Below, in pieces: positions 34,042-43,686 of a stretch of 64,000 nucleotides of DNA (position 1 is the stretch's first letter; each line of letters starts with the position of its first letter). The notes beneath the pieces were generated by a model that did no database searches, was not told the origin of the DNA, and was given only the letters and a program-made list of their open reading frames with translations. This DNA comes from Nocardia alba NBRC 108234 (GTDB lineage Bacteria > Actinomycetota > Actinomycetes > Mycobacteriales > Mycobacteriaceae), in assembly GCF_001612665.1 (NCBI RefSeq), contig NZ_BDAX01000002.1, forward strand, positions 1 through 64,000, given 5' to 3'. Position numbers and translations under genes: made by a program.

Positions 34042-35559
34042 GTGAGGCGAGGAATAGGCGACGCGTTCAGTGACCGGCTCTATTTCGCGGGTCCCGCGTC
34101 GGCATCGGATGAAGCGGGCGGCAGGCCCGAATATGTCGTCGACGCGACAATCGTGACGATCGCGGAAGAGATCGTGCGGACGGGTTTCGATACCGAGGAT
34201 ATCGTGCACCAGCGGTTGCGCAGATTCTGCGCGCACGCGAAAGCCGAAGGTGCGATGGTGAATTGCCTTCTCGGCGCGGCCACCGCCGTGGAAGACGCCG
34301 GGGTGGTGCCCTTTGTCGGCCGGGTCGTGGGCCGGCTCGGCCACGCGGAGCTGTTCTTCGATCTCGCCCTCGGTGAATCGGGTATCGATCCGTTCGACGG
34401 CAGGCCGGTGGGGAATTCGATCGGACCGGGAACGATGACGGAGCTGGATTTCGAATTCGTCATCGCTCAGGTGAGTGAACTGGTCGATAGCCTGCTGCTG
34501 CCGAATTACCTGGCATTGCTCGAATGGCGTGACCTCACCGGCGCGGCGCCGCGATCTCGTCAGCCGGAGCAGTCGGCCGCGTTGCTGTACGAACTCAACG
34601 AACGGCTCGCGCCGGTGCTCGGCGACATGCCGCTGGCCTGGCTGCTGCTGCACTACGCGGAGTTCGGTATCGCGCCGCTGGCCGACTCGATCCATCGCGC
34701 GCTGCTGCGCACCAACGCCGCCGACGCGGTGTCCGCGGCGCGCACCGCGGCGGCGGCGCTCACCGCGATGTCGTTCGTGTCCTCCTCGGCCAGGCTGGGT
34801 GATCTTCCGGTGGTGTCGCGTCGCCCACGGCATCAGCCGACGCTGGTCACCGGCAACCACGTCATGGCCGATCTGGTCTGCGCGCTCTCGCGCTGCGATA
34901 CCGCGAACGGCTGGCAGGCCGACGCGACGCTGCTGCGGACCGCCGACGCGCAGACGGTGGGCTGGTTGCTGGTCGAGGATCGCCGCCAGCGACGCGAATT
35001 GCGCGGTGGCCGAGGCGATCTCATGGCGTCGGCGATCGGGCTCGAAATCCTGCTCGGCGTCGAGCACACCTCTGGTTCGTCCCCGACGACGGAGCGGGTG
35101 CCGACCACCACCGCGATCACCGCCGACCTGCTTCGCGTGCTACGCCTGCCCTGGGATCAGATCCCGGATGCGGCCCGCTACAGCCCTCATCATCTCGACG
35201 GTGTGCTGCGTTTGTGCTGTTGCGCGCTGGAGGCGATGGTCCCGGGCATCGAGGCCACGGCCGATATCCTGCGCCGCGCGGCGGACCGAGCGATCCCCGC
35301 GCTGAGCGCCCGACCCGAACCGCCGATCTACCTCCAGGGTGCGTTGTCCCTGCTCGAGGCCTGGCATCGGGGCGGCGCGCCGCGCACGCGCGCACTGCTC
35401 GAGGCGACCCAGCCCATCGCCCCCGTCGTCTTCACCACGCTCATGCTGATCGGCGCCGCCCTACTGGAAATGCTGGCAGAGGAGTTCGACGCGGACGTCA
35501 CAAACGTCCTCGACGCGCTGCAGACACGCCTGCGAGCGCGTGACCGCCTGTCGGAGTGA
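34042..35559 (+). CDS. Hypothetical protein, 505 residues
   Basis: A long helical protein without signal peptide, membrane helix or known motif. Composition is Ala/Leu-rich with repeated helical blocks, for example SAARTAAAALTAMS and a Cys-rich LRLCCCALEAM segment near residue 395. The GTG at 34042 was chosen because GGAGG (34032-34036) lies five bases upstream; the frame is open to 33964. It is divergent from the glmS group and ends 11 bases before the convergent TerD-like gene. Confidence 0.65.
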   Translation: MRRGIGDAFSDRLYFAGPASASDEAGGRPEYVVDATIVTIAEEIVRTGFDTEDIVHQRLRRFCAHAKAEGAMVNCLLGAATAVEDAGVVPFVGRVVGRLGHAELFFDLALGESGIDPFDGRPVGNSIGPGTMTELDFEFVIAQVSELVDSLLLPNYLALLEWRDLTGAAPRSRQPEQSAALLYELNERLAPVLGDMPLAWLLLHYAEFGIAPLADSIHRALLRTNAADAVSAARTAAAALTAMSFVSSSARLGDLPVVSRRPRHQPTLVTGNHVMADLVCALSRCDTANGWQADATLLRTADAQTVGWLLVEDRRQRRELRGGRGDLMASAIGLEILLGVEHTSGSSPTTERVPTTTAITADLLRVLRLPWDQIPDAARYSPHHLDGVLRLCCCALEAMVPGIEATADILRRAADRAIPALSARPEPPIYLQGALSLLEAWHRGGAPRTRALLEATQPIAPVVFTTLMLIGAALLEMLAEEFDADVTNVLDALQTRLRARDRLSE

Positions 35560-35570
35560 CGACGCCGCGC

Positions 35571-36095
35571 TCAGTGGAGGTACACGCCGAGTTGGGGCAC
35601 GGCGTTCACCACGTGCTGGGCGTTGATCGGTTGCGCGATCATGGTGAAGGCCCAATCCTGGTGCGGGCGGTGCAATTTGCCGACGACCATGCCGGTGTGG
35701 GCGCCGACGCTGTCGAGATCGACGCGGATCAGCTCGATGCCGGTGACATTGTCGGTGACGCGACAGAAGCCGTTGGCGATCCGGTCGAATCGCTGGCCGG
35801 TATAGCAGGTCACCAGGAACACGATCGTCGTGACGGCGGGGTCGACCTGGGCCAGGTCGACCACGATCACTTCGTTGTCACCGTCCCCCTCGCCGGTGAC
35901 GCTGTCCCCGAGGTGGCGCAGCGCGCCGTCGCGCGAGATGAGCTGCTCGTGATAGGCGACATCGACGAAGTTGTCCCCGGCGAACGACAGCGCCGCGGCG
36001 TTGAGATCGATATCCCTGCGGCGGGGATGGCGTCCGTTGGCGTGGGCAGGGTCCCAACCGAGACCCATGCTGAGGTGGGTGATTGCGTGCATCAT
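35571..36095 (-). CDS. TerD-family protein
   Basis: The 174-residue protein matches the TerD fold: GLGWDP near the start, DIDLNAAALSF, the calcium-binding-type acidic loop SVTGEGDGDNEVIVVDLAQV, and a C-terminal GMVVGKLHRPHQDWAF. TerD proteins bind calcium and occur in tellurite- and stress-response clusters. No other ter gene is nearby. AGGAG lies six bases before the first of two adjacent ATG codons. Confidence 0.88.
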   Translation of the reverse strand: MMHAITHLSMGLGWDPAHANGRHPRRRDIDLNAAALSFAGDNFVDVAYHEQLISRDGALRHLGDSVTGEGDGDNEVIVVDLAQVDPAVTTIVFLVTCYTGQRFDRIANGFCRVTDNVTGIELIRVDLDSVGAHTGMVVGKLHRPHQDWAFTMIAQPINAQHVVNAVPQLGVYLH

Positions 36096-36401
36096 GCGGT
36101 ACTCCTGGCCGATAGAACCCCACTCGACCGAGCACGAGCGTGGTTGCCGACCAGACTGCCCGGCTCGTCGACCCGTAAACAGGGCGTGGCACCGCCACGG
36201 TCGCCGCGCGCACCCGGAGCACAGACTGCGACCAGGCATTGTGTGACTGGGAACAACAATGCGGCGAAGGGTTGCTCTCGGTGTCGATGAGGGTGATCGT
36301 CAGTGTGTGGGATTGCTTGTCCCACACACCGAGCCTCCGGCGATCGCGTCATGACGAGCAGGTTCGGGATCGAGCTTTTCGGATTCGACATCGGAGTCAG
36401 G
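36096..36401. other. Divergent intergenic region with inverted repeat
   Basis: No gene is supported between the divergent TerD-like gene and the next unknown gene. GTGTGTGGGA (36303-36312) and TCCCACACAC (36320-36329) form a perfect ten-base inverted repeat with a seven-base spacer, 73 bases before the start at 36402. It could be an operator or a leader hairpin. Confidence 0.45.
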
Positions 36402-36947
36402 ATGAACAGCTTGCTCGAAAACCATCGCGGATGGGTAGCCGACATCTTCACGGATGGGTTGTACGGACGCGGTGACGCCCCCGGCCCCCGCGGGGGAGTC
36501 GCCGACGATGCCCGGCCGTCGGCATCCGGAGACGGCCGCTCGCGCCGATCCGAGGACGTGATCGGGTGGCGCGCGCTGTGCTCCTGCGCCGGATGGCACG
36601 GGCGAACCTGGCTGCGCGCCGACCGCCCCGGCGACCACGCCCCTTCCGCCCGGGTCCTGCACTGCTCCACCGGCCGGCTCGACGCCGGCCTCGCCGACCT
36701 GGTTCTCACCGAATGGGATCACCACCAGCTCGAGATGCAAGCCCTGCTCCCGGTGCGGCTGGCATTCGAGGACACGGTCGCGGCTCAGCAGCGGCTCGTC
36801 GAGGCTGTCCGCTTCGTGCGCGCGACCGGCGCGTCATGGGAAGCGGTCGCCCGAGTCATCAGCGCGCCATCCGCCGAGGCCGCCGAGGAGCGATTCGGGA
36901 TCTGGGTGTCGCAGGGGTTCGACGCCGCGCCATCGCATATTCCCTGA
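36402..36947 (+). CDS. Hypothetical protein, 181 residues
   Basis: The N-terminal half is Gly/Asp/Arg-rich and probably partly disordered; it contains WRALCSCAGWHGRTW. The C-terminal half is helical and ends with AVRFVRATGASWEAVARVISAPSAEAAEERF-like heptads, resembling a small helix-turn-helix in which a residue pattern such as GASWEAVA could be the recognition region. GGAG lies five bases before the ATG. No family recognised with certainty. Confidence 0.6.
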   Translation: MNSLLENHRGWVADIFTDGLYGRGDAPGPRGGVADDARPSASGDGRSRRSEDVIGWRALCSCAGWHGRTWLRADRPGDHAPSARVLHCSTGRLDAGLADLVLTEWDHHQLEMQALLPVRLAFEDTVAAQQRLVEAVRFVRATGASWEAVARVISAPSAEAAEERFGIWVSQGFDAAPSHIP

Positions 36948-37068
36948 CACGCGAGGCCGACCGCCGACTCGGCGGTTCCGCTCATCCTGAGTTCAATGAT
37001 GGTCGCCGCTCGCTCCCGGTGGTTTCGTGTGACCAGATCGTCCAGGTGTTCGAGCGAGAGGCCGCCGT

Positions 37069-38001
37069 ATGTCCGTCCATGACGCAGCTGTACCCGAGAG
37101 CGCCGTGCGGGTGGTCCGGCTCGGTGCCCACATCGGCGCTCGGATCGACGGGGTCCGGCTCGGTGGTGACCTGGACACGCGGTCGGTGGCCACCATCCGC
37201 GCCGCGCTGAACGAGCACAAGGTGATTTTCTTCCGGGGTCAGCAGCATCTCACCGAAGACGGGCAGTACGAATTCGCGCAGCTGCTCGGCAACCCGACCA
37301 CCCCGCACCCCACCGTCACCTCGACCGGTGCGAAGAGCCTGGCCATCGACTCGCACCAGACGCGGTCCAATGTCTGGCACACCGATGTCACCTTCGTCGA
37401 CCGTGTCCCGCAGGCCTCCATTCTGCGAGCCGTCGCCCTGCCCAGCTACGGCGGTTCGACCACCTGGGCGTCGACCGTGGCCGCCTACAACGCGTTGCCG
37501 GAGCCGCTCAAGCGACTCGCCGAGAGCCTGCGCGCACGCCATTCCAACCGCTACGACTACGCGGACGAGATCGCGAATCGGTCCGCCGACACCGACCGTG
37601 ACTACCGTCGCGAGTTCGAGTCCAGCTACTTCGAGACCGAACACCCCGTGGTGGAGGTGCACCCGGTGACCGGCGAACGCGCCCTGCTGCTCGGCTGCTT
37701 CGTCAAGCAGATCGTCGGGGTGTCGAGCAGTGAGTCGCAGGCACTGTTTCGGCTCTTCCAGGATCGGGTCACCCGGCTCGAGCACACCACCCGCTGGAAT
37801 TGGTCGCTGGGCGATGTCGCGATCTGGGACAACCGGGCCACCCAGCACTACGCCATCGACGACTACGACGGCGGCGAGCACCGCAGGCTCACCCGCATCA
37901 CGCTGGGCGGGCCGGTCCCCGTCGGTGTCGACGGCACCGCGAGCACGGTGATCGCCGGCGATGCCGAGCCGTACTCCGCCCCGCTCGGGCGTGCGGCATA
38001 A
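37069..38001 (+). CDS. TauD/TfdA-family 2-oxoglutarate dioxygenase
   Basis: The 310-residue enzyme carries the iron-binding facial triad WHTDVTF (His-x-Asp) and the distal His in [12 protein letters not shown], with the 2-oxoglutarate-binding Arg in the C-terminal [11 protein letters not shown]. The overall match ([20 protein letters not shown]) is to taurine dioxygenase and alkylsulfatase AtsK. Members release sulfite or sulfate from sulfonates or alkyl sulfates. GAGAGG precedes the ATG. The osmoprotectant ABC operon follows after 124 bases; the substrate is undetermined. Confidence 0.9.
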   Translation: MSVHDAAVPESAVRVVRLGAHIGARIDGVRLGGDLDTRSVATIRAALNEHKVIFFRGQQHLTEDGQYEFAQLLGNPTTPHPTVTSTGAKSLAIDSHQTRSNVWHTDVTFVDRVPQASILRAVALPSYGGSTTWASTVAAYNALPEPLKRLAESLRARHSNRYDYADEIANRSADTDRDYRREFESSYFETEHPVVEVHPVTGERALLLGCFVKQIVGVSSSESQALFRLFQDRVTRLEHTTRWNWSLGDVAIWDNRATQHYAIDDYDGGEHRRLTRITLGGPVPVGVDGTASTVIAGDAEPYSAPLGRAA

Positions 38002-38125
38002 CCGGCCGCGACCGCGCGCGCGTCCCCGGTCGAACTCCCCGCGTGGACTATCCTGCGACGGCACATTCGACCGTTGATCACCCGCGAACAGCTACCCACT
38101 GGCCCAGTCCGAGGATGGGAATGCC

Positions 38126-38767
38126 GTGAATTTGTGGAGCTATGTCCAGGATCGAGGCGAGGTCCTGACCTTCCTCACCTATCAGCACGCGTCGCTGGCC
38201 TTCCAGACGGTGCTGGTCGGCACGGTCGTCGCGATCCTCGTGGCCGTGTCGGTGTATCGGTTGCCGCTGGCGTCGGCACTGACGCTGACCTCGAGCCGGG
38301 TCGCCCTGACGATTCCCTCGCTGGCGCTGCTGGCGTTGCTGCTGGTTCCGTTCGGCCTCGGTGTGGTGCCGTCGTTCATCATGCTGGCGTTCTTCGCGGC
38401 CCTGCCGGTGATCGGTAACGCGATCGTCGGGCTGCGGTCGGTGCCTGCCACGGTCGTCGAATCCGCGCGCGGCATCGGACTCTCGCGGTGGCGGATCCTG
38501 CTCACCGTCGAGCTGCCGATCGCGTGGCCGGTGATTCTCACCGGGATCAGGGTGTCGACCCAGATGATCGTGGGTGTCGCCGCGATCGTGGCCTACGTCC
38601 TCGGGCCCGGCCTCGGCTCGCTGATCTTCAACGGCCTGTCCCGCCTCGGCGGCGCCAACGCGCTCGAAATGGCGCTCACCGGAACCATTCTCATCGTTGC
38701 CATCGCGTTGGTCTTCGACGCGCTCCTCGTCCTGCTCGGACGCCTCACGATTGCCAAGGGACTGTGA
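38126..38767 (+). CDS. Glycine betaine/choline-type ABC transporter permease
   Basis: The 213-residue membrane protein has about six helices and the permease signature ESARGIGLSRWRILLTVELPIAWPVILTG, where the EAA loop contacts the ATPase. It belongs to the OpuCB/ProW family, which imports compatible solutes. The GTG start is followed by an operon in which each gene overlaps the next: the stop codon shares one base with the ATG of the ATPase. Confidence 0.92.
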   Translation: MNLWSYVQDRGEVLTFLTYQHASLAFQTVLVGTVVAILVAVSVYRLPLASALTLTSSRVALTIPSLALLALLLVPFGLGVVPSFIMLAFFAALPVIGNAIVGLRSVPATVVESARGIGLSRWRILLTVELPIAWPVILTGIRVSTQMIVGVAAIVAYVLGPGLGSLIFNGLSRLGGANALEMALTGTILIVAIALVFDALLVLLGRLTIAKGL

Positions 38768-40047
38768 TGACCGATGTGACCAGCCAGCCCGCACCGTCGG
38801 CGCCGCCGCGCAATGTGACCGGTGATTCCATCACCCTGGACGGGGTCGTCAAGCAGTACAAGGGGCAGGACACCCCCGCTGTCGAACGTCTGGACCTCGA
38901 GATCGAGGCCGGCGATATCGTCGCGTTCGTGGGGCCGTCGGGCTGCGGTAAGACGACAACGCTCAAGATGATCAACCGGCTGATCGAACCGACCGAGGGC
39001 CGGATCTTCATCGGCGGACGCGATGTGACCCGGGAGGATCCCGACAAGTTGCGACAGTCGATCGGCTACGTCATCCAGTCGGGTGGCCTGTTCCCGCACT
39101 GGTCGGTCGCCAAGAACATCGGTGCGATCCCTCGGGTGCTCGGCTGGGACAAGAAGCGCATCGCCGAACGCACCGAATACCTGCTGGATCTGGTCGGTCT
39201 CGACCCCGCGACGTTCGCCGATCGGCTGCCCAAGGACATGTCCGGCGGCCAGCAGCAGCGCGTCGGCGTCGCCAGGGCGCTGGCGGCCGACCCGCCGGTG
39301 CTGCTGATGGACGAGCCGTTCGGCGCGGTCGACCCCATCACCCGGGTTCGCCTGCAGGACAGTCTGATCGCGATCCAGCACGAACTCGGCAAGACGATCG
39401 TGATCGTCACCCACGATTTCGAGGAAGCGACCAAACTCGGCGACAAGGTGCTGATCCTGTCCGAGGGCGGGCACGTCGAGCAGTACGCGACGCCGGAGCG
39501 GATCCTCACCGATCCGGCGACGCCGTTCGTGGAGGAATTCGTCGGATCGGGCGCGAAACTGGCCTATCTCACGGTGTCTCGGGTCCGCGACGTGGAGGTC
39601 GACCCGGTGACCACCGCCCGCATCGGGGAATCCTCGCAGGTCGTGATCGGGCGGGCGAAAGCCGCGGGACACACCTGGGTGGTGGTCGTGGACGAGTCGG
39701 GGCGGCCGAGGTCGTGGCCCTCGCTGCCGGAAGTGGCGAGCAAACCGGAGGTCTCGGACTACCTGGATCGTCGGCTGCCCGTCGTCGCGCAGTCCTCGAC
39801 GCTCAACGACGCGCTCGACGCCATGCTGGCCGCCAGTCAGGGCGCCACCCTGGTCACCGACGGTCGCGGCGCCGTCGTGGGTTCCCTGAGCATCGGTTCG
39901 GTGACCGATGTGATCCAGACCAAGCTCGCCGAAGGGCACGCCGCGGTCGAGGACCTGTCCTACGAAACCTATGTCGACGGTTCCGATCCCACCCCCACCC
40001 CGATCGTCGCCGCCGCCGACGAACCCGGATCGGCCGGACCGGCATGA
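38767..40047 (+). CDS. proV: Glycine betaine/choline-type ABC transporter ATPase with CBS region
   Basis: The 426-residue ATPase has Walker A GPSGCGKTTT, the signature MSGGQQQRVGVARAL, Walker B VLLMDEPFGAVD and the switch His in VIVTHDFEEA. The C-terminal part (from about residue 255) resembles a CBS region, used in OpuC/ProV proteins to sense ionic strength; STLNDALDAMLAASQGATLV is the clearest CBS-like piece. It drives uptake of osmoprotectants. It overlaps the upstream permease gene by one base and the downstream one by four. Confidence 0.93.
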   Translation: MTDVTSQPAPSAPPRNVTGDSITLDGVVKQYKGQDTPAVERLDLEIEAGDIVAFVGPSGCGKTTTLKMINRLIEPTEGRIFIGGRDVTREDPDKLRQSIGYVIQSGGLFPHWSVAKNIGAIPRVLGWDKKRIAERTEYLLDLVGLDPATFADRLPKDMSGGQQQRVGVARALAADPPVLLMDEPFGAVDPITRVRLQDSLIAIQHELGKTIVIVTHDFEEATKLGDKVLILSEGGHVEQYATPERILTDPATPFVEEFVGSGAKLAYLTVSRVRDVEVDPVTTARIGESSQVVIGRAKAAGHTWVVVVDESGRPRSWPSLPEVASKPEVSDYLDRRLPVVAQSSTLNDALDAMLAASQGATLVTDGRGAVVGSLSIGSVTDVIQTKLAEGHAAVEDLSYETYVDGSDPTPTPIVAAADEPGSAGPA

Positions 40048-40781
40048 ACCGAGTGCGCCGGGTCCCGATCGACGTGTGGTTCGAGCCGCTCATCATCGTG
40101 GTGATCGGCATCGGGTACGTGCTCTGGTATCAGGGATCGACGTTCACCGCGACCGAACAGGCCTCGCTCGGCTGGGCCAATCTGCAGACCACGATCCTCG
40201 CGCACATCCGGCTCACGGTGGTGGCCACGCTGATCGTGGTGGTCGTCGCGATTCCCCTCGGGATCGCACTGACCAGGCCCGCGTTGCAGCGGCTCGAGCC
40301 GGTCGCCGTGAACATCGCCAATGTCGGTCAGGCCGCGCCCGCCGTCGGGCTGCTCGTGCTGTTCACCTTCTGGCTCGGCACCGGGTTCCGCACGGCGGTC
40401 GTCGGTCTGGTCGTCTACGCGATCCTGCCGATCCTGCAGAACACGATCGTCGGGTTGCGGCAGGTGGATCACCGCACCATCGAGGCCGCGCGCGGCATCG
40501 GCTTCTCGGCCGCCCGGACCCTGGTGCAGGTGGAGTTGCCGCTAGCCGTTCCTGTGATCCTCAACGGCGTTCGCACCGCGCTGGTGATCCTGGTCGGTAC
40601 GGCGACCTTGAGTACCTTCATCGGTGCGACGAGCCTGGGCACCCTGATCACGACCGGTGTCACCCTGTTCCTGCCCAAGCTGCTCATCTCCGGGGCCGTG
40701 CTCGTCGGTCTGCTGGCGTTGATCATCGATTGGCTCGGCCGACTCGTCGAACTGGCCGCGACCCCACGAGGTGTCTCATGA
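40044..40781 (+). CDS. Glycine betaine/choline-type ABC transporter permease (second)
   Basis: The 245-residue protein has six predicted helices and the EAA-type loop TIEAARGIGFSAARTLVQVELP. It pairs with the first permease as a heterodimer, as OpuCB with OpuCD. It starts inside the end of the ATPase gene (ATGA) and ends inside the start of the binding-protein gene (ATGA). Confidence 0.92.
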   Translation: MNRVRRVPIDVWFEPLIIVVIGIGYVLWYQGSTFTATEQASLGWANLQTTILAHIRLTVVATLIVVVVAIPLGIALTRPALQRLEPVAVNIANVGQAAPAVGLLVLFTFWLGTGFRTAVVGLVVYAILPILQNTIVGLRQVDHRTIEAARGIGFSAARTLVQVELPLAVPVILNGVRTALVILVGTATLSTFIGATSLGTLITTGVTLFLPKLLISGAVLVGLLALIIDWLGRLVELAATPRGVS

Positions 40782-41749
40782 GGCGAGTCCCGTTGCTGTC
40801 CGCGCTGGTCGCGACGATGTCGTTGCTCGTGGGGTGTGGCCTGGTGAGTTCGTCGGGCACCTTCCACGAGGCGAGCCTGCCCGGCGGCGAACGTCCGCTG
40901 GCGGGAGCCGACCTGACCGTCACCTCGAAGAGCTTCACCGAGGGAGTGCTGCTCGGCAAGATCACCGCGACCTATCTGGCCGCGGCGGGCGCCTCGGTCA
41001 CCGATCTGACCGGTGCGCCGGGGTCGGCGTCGTCGCGGCAGGCCCAGCTCAACGGCGACGCCGATGTGCTGTGGGAATACACCGGCACCGGCTGGGTCAA
41101 CTACCACAACGAGACCGAGACGATCGTGGACCCGCAGGAGCTCTGGCAGCGGGTGCACGATGTCGAAAAGCGTGACTACGACCTGGAATGGCTGCCCCCG
41201 GCCAATTTCAACGACACCTACGCGTTCGGTGCGTCGACACCCACCGCCCAGCGACTCGGTGTGCGGACCCTCTCGGATGTGGCCGCCCTGCCTGTCGCCG
41301 AACGGACGTTCTGTGTCGACGACGAATTCTTCAGTCGCTCGGACGGTTTCATTCCGATGCTGCAGAAGTACGGCATTCCCTACAACGATCCCAACGGCGT
41401 CCCCGTGGACAACGTCACCCGGATGGACGCCGGCGTCGTCTACACCGCGACCGCCAAAGGCGAGCCCTGCCATTTCGGCATGGTCTACACCACCGACGGC
41501 CGCGTCAAGAACCTGAACCTGGTCGTCCTGGACGACGACAAGAAGTTCTTCCTCCCCTACAGCGGCACCGCGGTCGTTCGCGGCCCCGTCCTCGCCGCGC
41601 ACCCCGAACTACGCGAACTCCTCGGCACGATCTCCGAACTGCTGACCGACGACCTGATGCGAGAACTCAACGGCCGCGTGGACATCGACGGACAAGACCC
41701 CGCCGACGTCGCCTACGACTGGCTGAAAAGCGTGAACCTGATCGACTGA
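40778..41749 (+). CDS. proX: Glycine betaine/choline-type ABC substrate-binding lipoprotein
   Basis: The 323-residue protein has a signal peptide ending in LLVGC (lipid-modified Cys20) and a type II periplasmic-binding fold of the OpuAC/ProX kind: LTVTSKSFTEGVLLGKI, the ligand-box aromatic WEYTGTGWVNY and NFNDTYAFG. It captures quaternary amines outside the membrane and hands them to the permeases encoded just upstream. It is the last gene of the overlapping four-gene operon. Confidence 0.93.
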   Translation: MRRVPLLSALVATMSLLVGCGLVSSSGTFHEASLPGGERPLAGADLTVTSKSFTEGVLLGKITATYLAAAGASVTDLTGAPGSASSRQAQLNGDADVLWEYTGTGWVNYHNETETIVDPQELWQRVHDVEKRDYDLEWLPPANFNDTYAFGASTPTAQRLGVRTLSDVAALPVAERTFCVDDEFFSRSDGFIPMLQKYGIPYNDPNGVPVDNVTRMDAGVVYTATAKGEPCHFGMVYTTDGRVKNLNLVVLDDDKKFFLPYSGTAVVRGPVLAAHPELRELLGTISELLTDDLMRELNGRVDIDGQDPADVAYDWLKSVNLID

Positions 41750-41947
41750 ACGTCGTGCTCGTCGCGGAGAGGGCTGCGCTACCGAGGTGCTCAATATTGA
41801 CCTTGCCCAGAGTGGCCCGTATACGAACGGTACGGTCGAGCTGACCGAAGTCCGGGCAGACGAACTGACGCCTTTCGATATCGGCCGGTACTTCAGCAAC
41901 GGTGCCGAAACCGCCGAGAATTACTCTCCCACTATAAAATTCACGCG

Positions 41948-41983
41948 GAAGCGGCCCAGTAGGAAGTCTTGCTGGGCCGCTTC
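41948..41983. terminator. Strong hairpin downstream of the ABC operon
   Basis: GAAGCGGCCCAG (41948-41959) and CTGGGCCGCTTC (41972-41983) are perfect inverse repeats with a 12-base loop. It stands 199 bases after the last ABC gene and before the convergent CYTH-family gene. The rest of 41750-42075 holds no supported gene; a frame from 41787 runs straight through the hairpin and is not convincing. Confidence 0.65.
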
Positions 41984-42075
41984 GCGTCTCGTAGGCCCCG
42001 GACGCTGTCATGAGCGACCGGGCCTTTCGTGGTTGTGCTCTTCGTAGGCTTCGGAGCGGGATGCGGGAGCCGCCC

Positions 42076-42564
42076 TCAGAAGCGCAGTTCTCGTATCGTG
42101 TTGAGGTCGATTCCGTGGCGTGCGTAGATCTTGATCGTGTTCTCGCCGGTGAGATCTGCTTCGGTATAGCCGAGCAGTTCGGCGACACGGACGACATCGG
42201 CCTTGGTTGCAGCCTCGATCTCGAGATACGGAGGGATACCGGGCCAGGTATCGAGTTCGAGATCTGCGCCGTCGAGGGTGTAACTGGTCCGCTTGGTTTC
42301 CTGGTACGACTTCGCAGAGAATCCCATCATCTCGAGCAGGGAGTTGGTAGCGGCGAAGTCATCGACACTCACCTCCACCTCGTGTGTGCCGTCGATGGCA
42401 TCGCTGGTGATCTCTTTGACCGCGAGCGTGGTGCGACTTCCATTGTCGCGCAACCTGATCCACTTGCCGTCGACCCCGGGGGCGACGTCGTAGACGTAGC
42501 GGCGCATGAACCGCTCGCCGAGCTTGTGGCCGCCTTTGTCCAGGATCTGGCGGTCGATGGTCAT
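42076..42564 (-). CDS. Class IV adenylate cyclase/CYTH-family protein with a lost N-terminus
   Basis: The 162-residue protein follows class IV cyclase/CYTH proteins closely from MRRYVYDVAPG through WIRLRDNG, LAVKEI, DGTHEVEVSVDDF, YQETKRTSY and ENTIKIYARHGIDL. The N-terminus is short: MTIDRQILDKGGHKLGERF lacks the ExExK strand and the first helix that relatives have between ILD and GG. About 14 residues seem missing, including acidic and basic residues that bind the triphosphate and metal. Translation could start at the GTG at 42588, but that does not restore the motif. The protein may be inactive or use another ligand. Confidence 0.78.
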   Translation of the reverse strand: MTIDRQILDKGGHKLGERFMRRYVYDVAPGVDGKWIRLRDNGSRTTLAVKEITSDAIDGTHEVEVSVDDFAATNSLLEMMGFSAKSYQETKRTSYTLDGADLELDTWPGIPPYLEIEAATKADVVRVAELLGYTEADLTGENTIKIYARHGIDLNTIRELRF

Positions 42565-42862
42565 CGCGGTAGTGGTCTTTGCTGACACCCGGGCGCGGTT
42601 TGCGTCGCCACGGCATTCAGCTGACCGGGCTCAGGGATCAGCTGATTGTGACGGCCTAGTAGGTGTTGGGCCCCCGGCTCGTCGCGGGTGAATCTCCGCA
42701 AATACGCCGCGAATCGCCAGTTCGAAACCGTGATGAAACCGTACTCCGGATCGCTTGACGAGGCACTGACGCGGGAGGCCTACTGAATGTGACTGATATC
42801 ACTACAAGATCGATATCCGTTGCAAGACAACATCTTTCACTTCTTCGACTTGGAGTCGAACC

Positions 42863-43117
42863 ATGGCAGCAGTTCTCACAACCCTCACACCCAATTCCGG
42901 CCCAGCGACGACATTCAGCACTGTGGTGATCACCGGATCCGGGTTCGCCGACGTCGGTCCTTTGACGGTCCGGTTCGGTGCGACGGCGACCACGTTCACC
43001 ATCGACTCCGACACCCAGATCACGGCCATCTCCCCGACGGGGACAGGCACGGTGGATGTCACTGTCACAGTGGAACTGAACGGCACCAGCAACGCATTGC
43101 CCTTCACTTACGTCTGA
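42863..43117 (+). CDS. Stand-alone IPT/TIG domain protein
   Basis: The 84-residue protein is one immunoglobulin-like IPT/TIG domain: LTPNSGPATTFSTVVITGSGF, VRFGATATTFTID, ISPTGTGTVDVTV and a final LPFTYV are textbook strands of the fold. There is no signal peptide, although the fold is most often extracellular. GGAG lies eight bases before the ATG, and a strong hairpin follows. Upstream, two GATATC boxes (42795-42800 and 42812-42817) are 17 bases apart and may mark an operator. The role is unknown. Confidence 0.8.
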   Translation: MAAVLTTLTPNSGPATTFSTVVITGSGFADVGPLTVRFGATATTFTIDSDTQITAISPTGTGTVDVTVTVELNGTSNALPFTYV

Positions 43118-43127
43118 CCACGGGTGT

Positions 43128-43172
43128 GGCGCGATCCGTCGGTGGGGCAACCGCGTGCCGACGGATCGCGCC
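43128..43172 (+). terminator. Hairpin terminator after the IPT/TIG gene
   Basis: GGCGCGATCCGTCGG (43128-43142) and CCGACGGATCGCGCC (43158-43172) are perfect inverse repeats with a 15-base loop, 10 bases after the stop codon. Confidence 0.75.
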
Positions 43173-43686
43173 GTGTTGCGGTCGTAGGTTGAACGGACAG
43201 CGGGCATGGGATGTGGCCAACAGTGGTCAGCGGCAGCGTGCGCGTCGTCTAGATCAGGGTCGCGACCATGGACCAGTACACCTTTTGGCGAACTCGACGC
43301 GCATGCCCTTGGCCGTCAAAATACGCACTCTCCGGGAGGTGGAACAGCGTTGAGTCGACAATGCCGGGCCGGTCTGCCGCTGTGCCCACCACATTGAAAA
43401 CCGCCCTTACGAGGTGTGGCGACTGACTGTGAACGGTTCAGTTGGCTACTGTCGATCGGCCGCCAGATGCGGTGTTTGGTGATCGAAACCGTGTCGACAC
43501 GAGGGGTTACCGATGAGCTCTGTTGCGTTCGACCTGTTGTGGCAGTTGTTCACATCGTTCCTCACTGGCCAGTCCTCGGGCCATCCGCCTTTCCCGTGGC
43601 CGTTTAGCTGACTTGATCCGGTGGCGGTCCGATGCGTCGCATGGCCAGTGCATCGGACCGGCCGGAGCACCCGGCCCGTCAGGGGT
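43173..43686. other. Gene-poor stretch
   Basis: No supported gene. A 32-codon frame from 43513 (MSSVAFDLLWQLF...) is possible but has no binding site. The stretch may be eroded remains of the same gene as the fragment that follows. Confidence 0.4.

Noticed and set aside
41787..42047. Possible 86-residue gene after the ABC operon
   Set aside because: It runs through a perfect hairpin (41948-41983), has no ribosome binding site and its C-terminal part is not protein-like.
43513..43611. Small peptide gene of 32 codons
   Set aside because: No binding site, no hairpin and no family match; it lies in a stretch that looks decayed.
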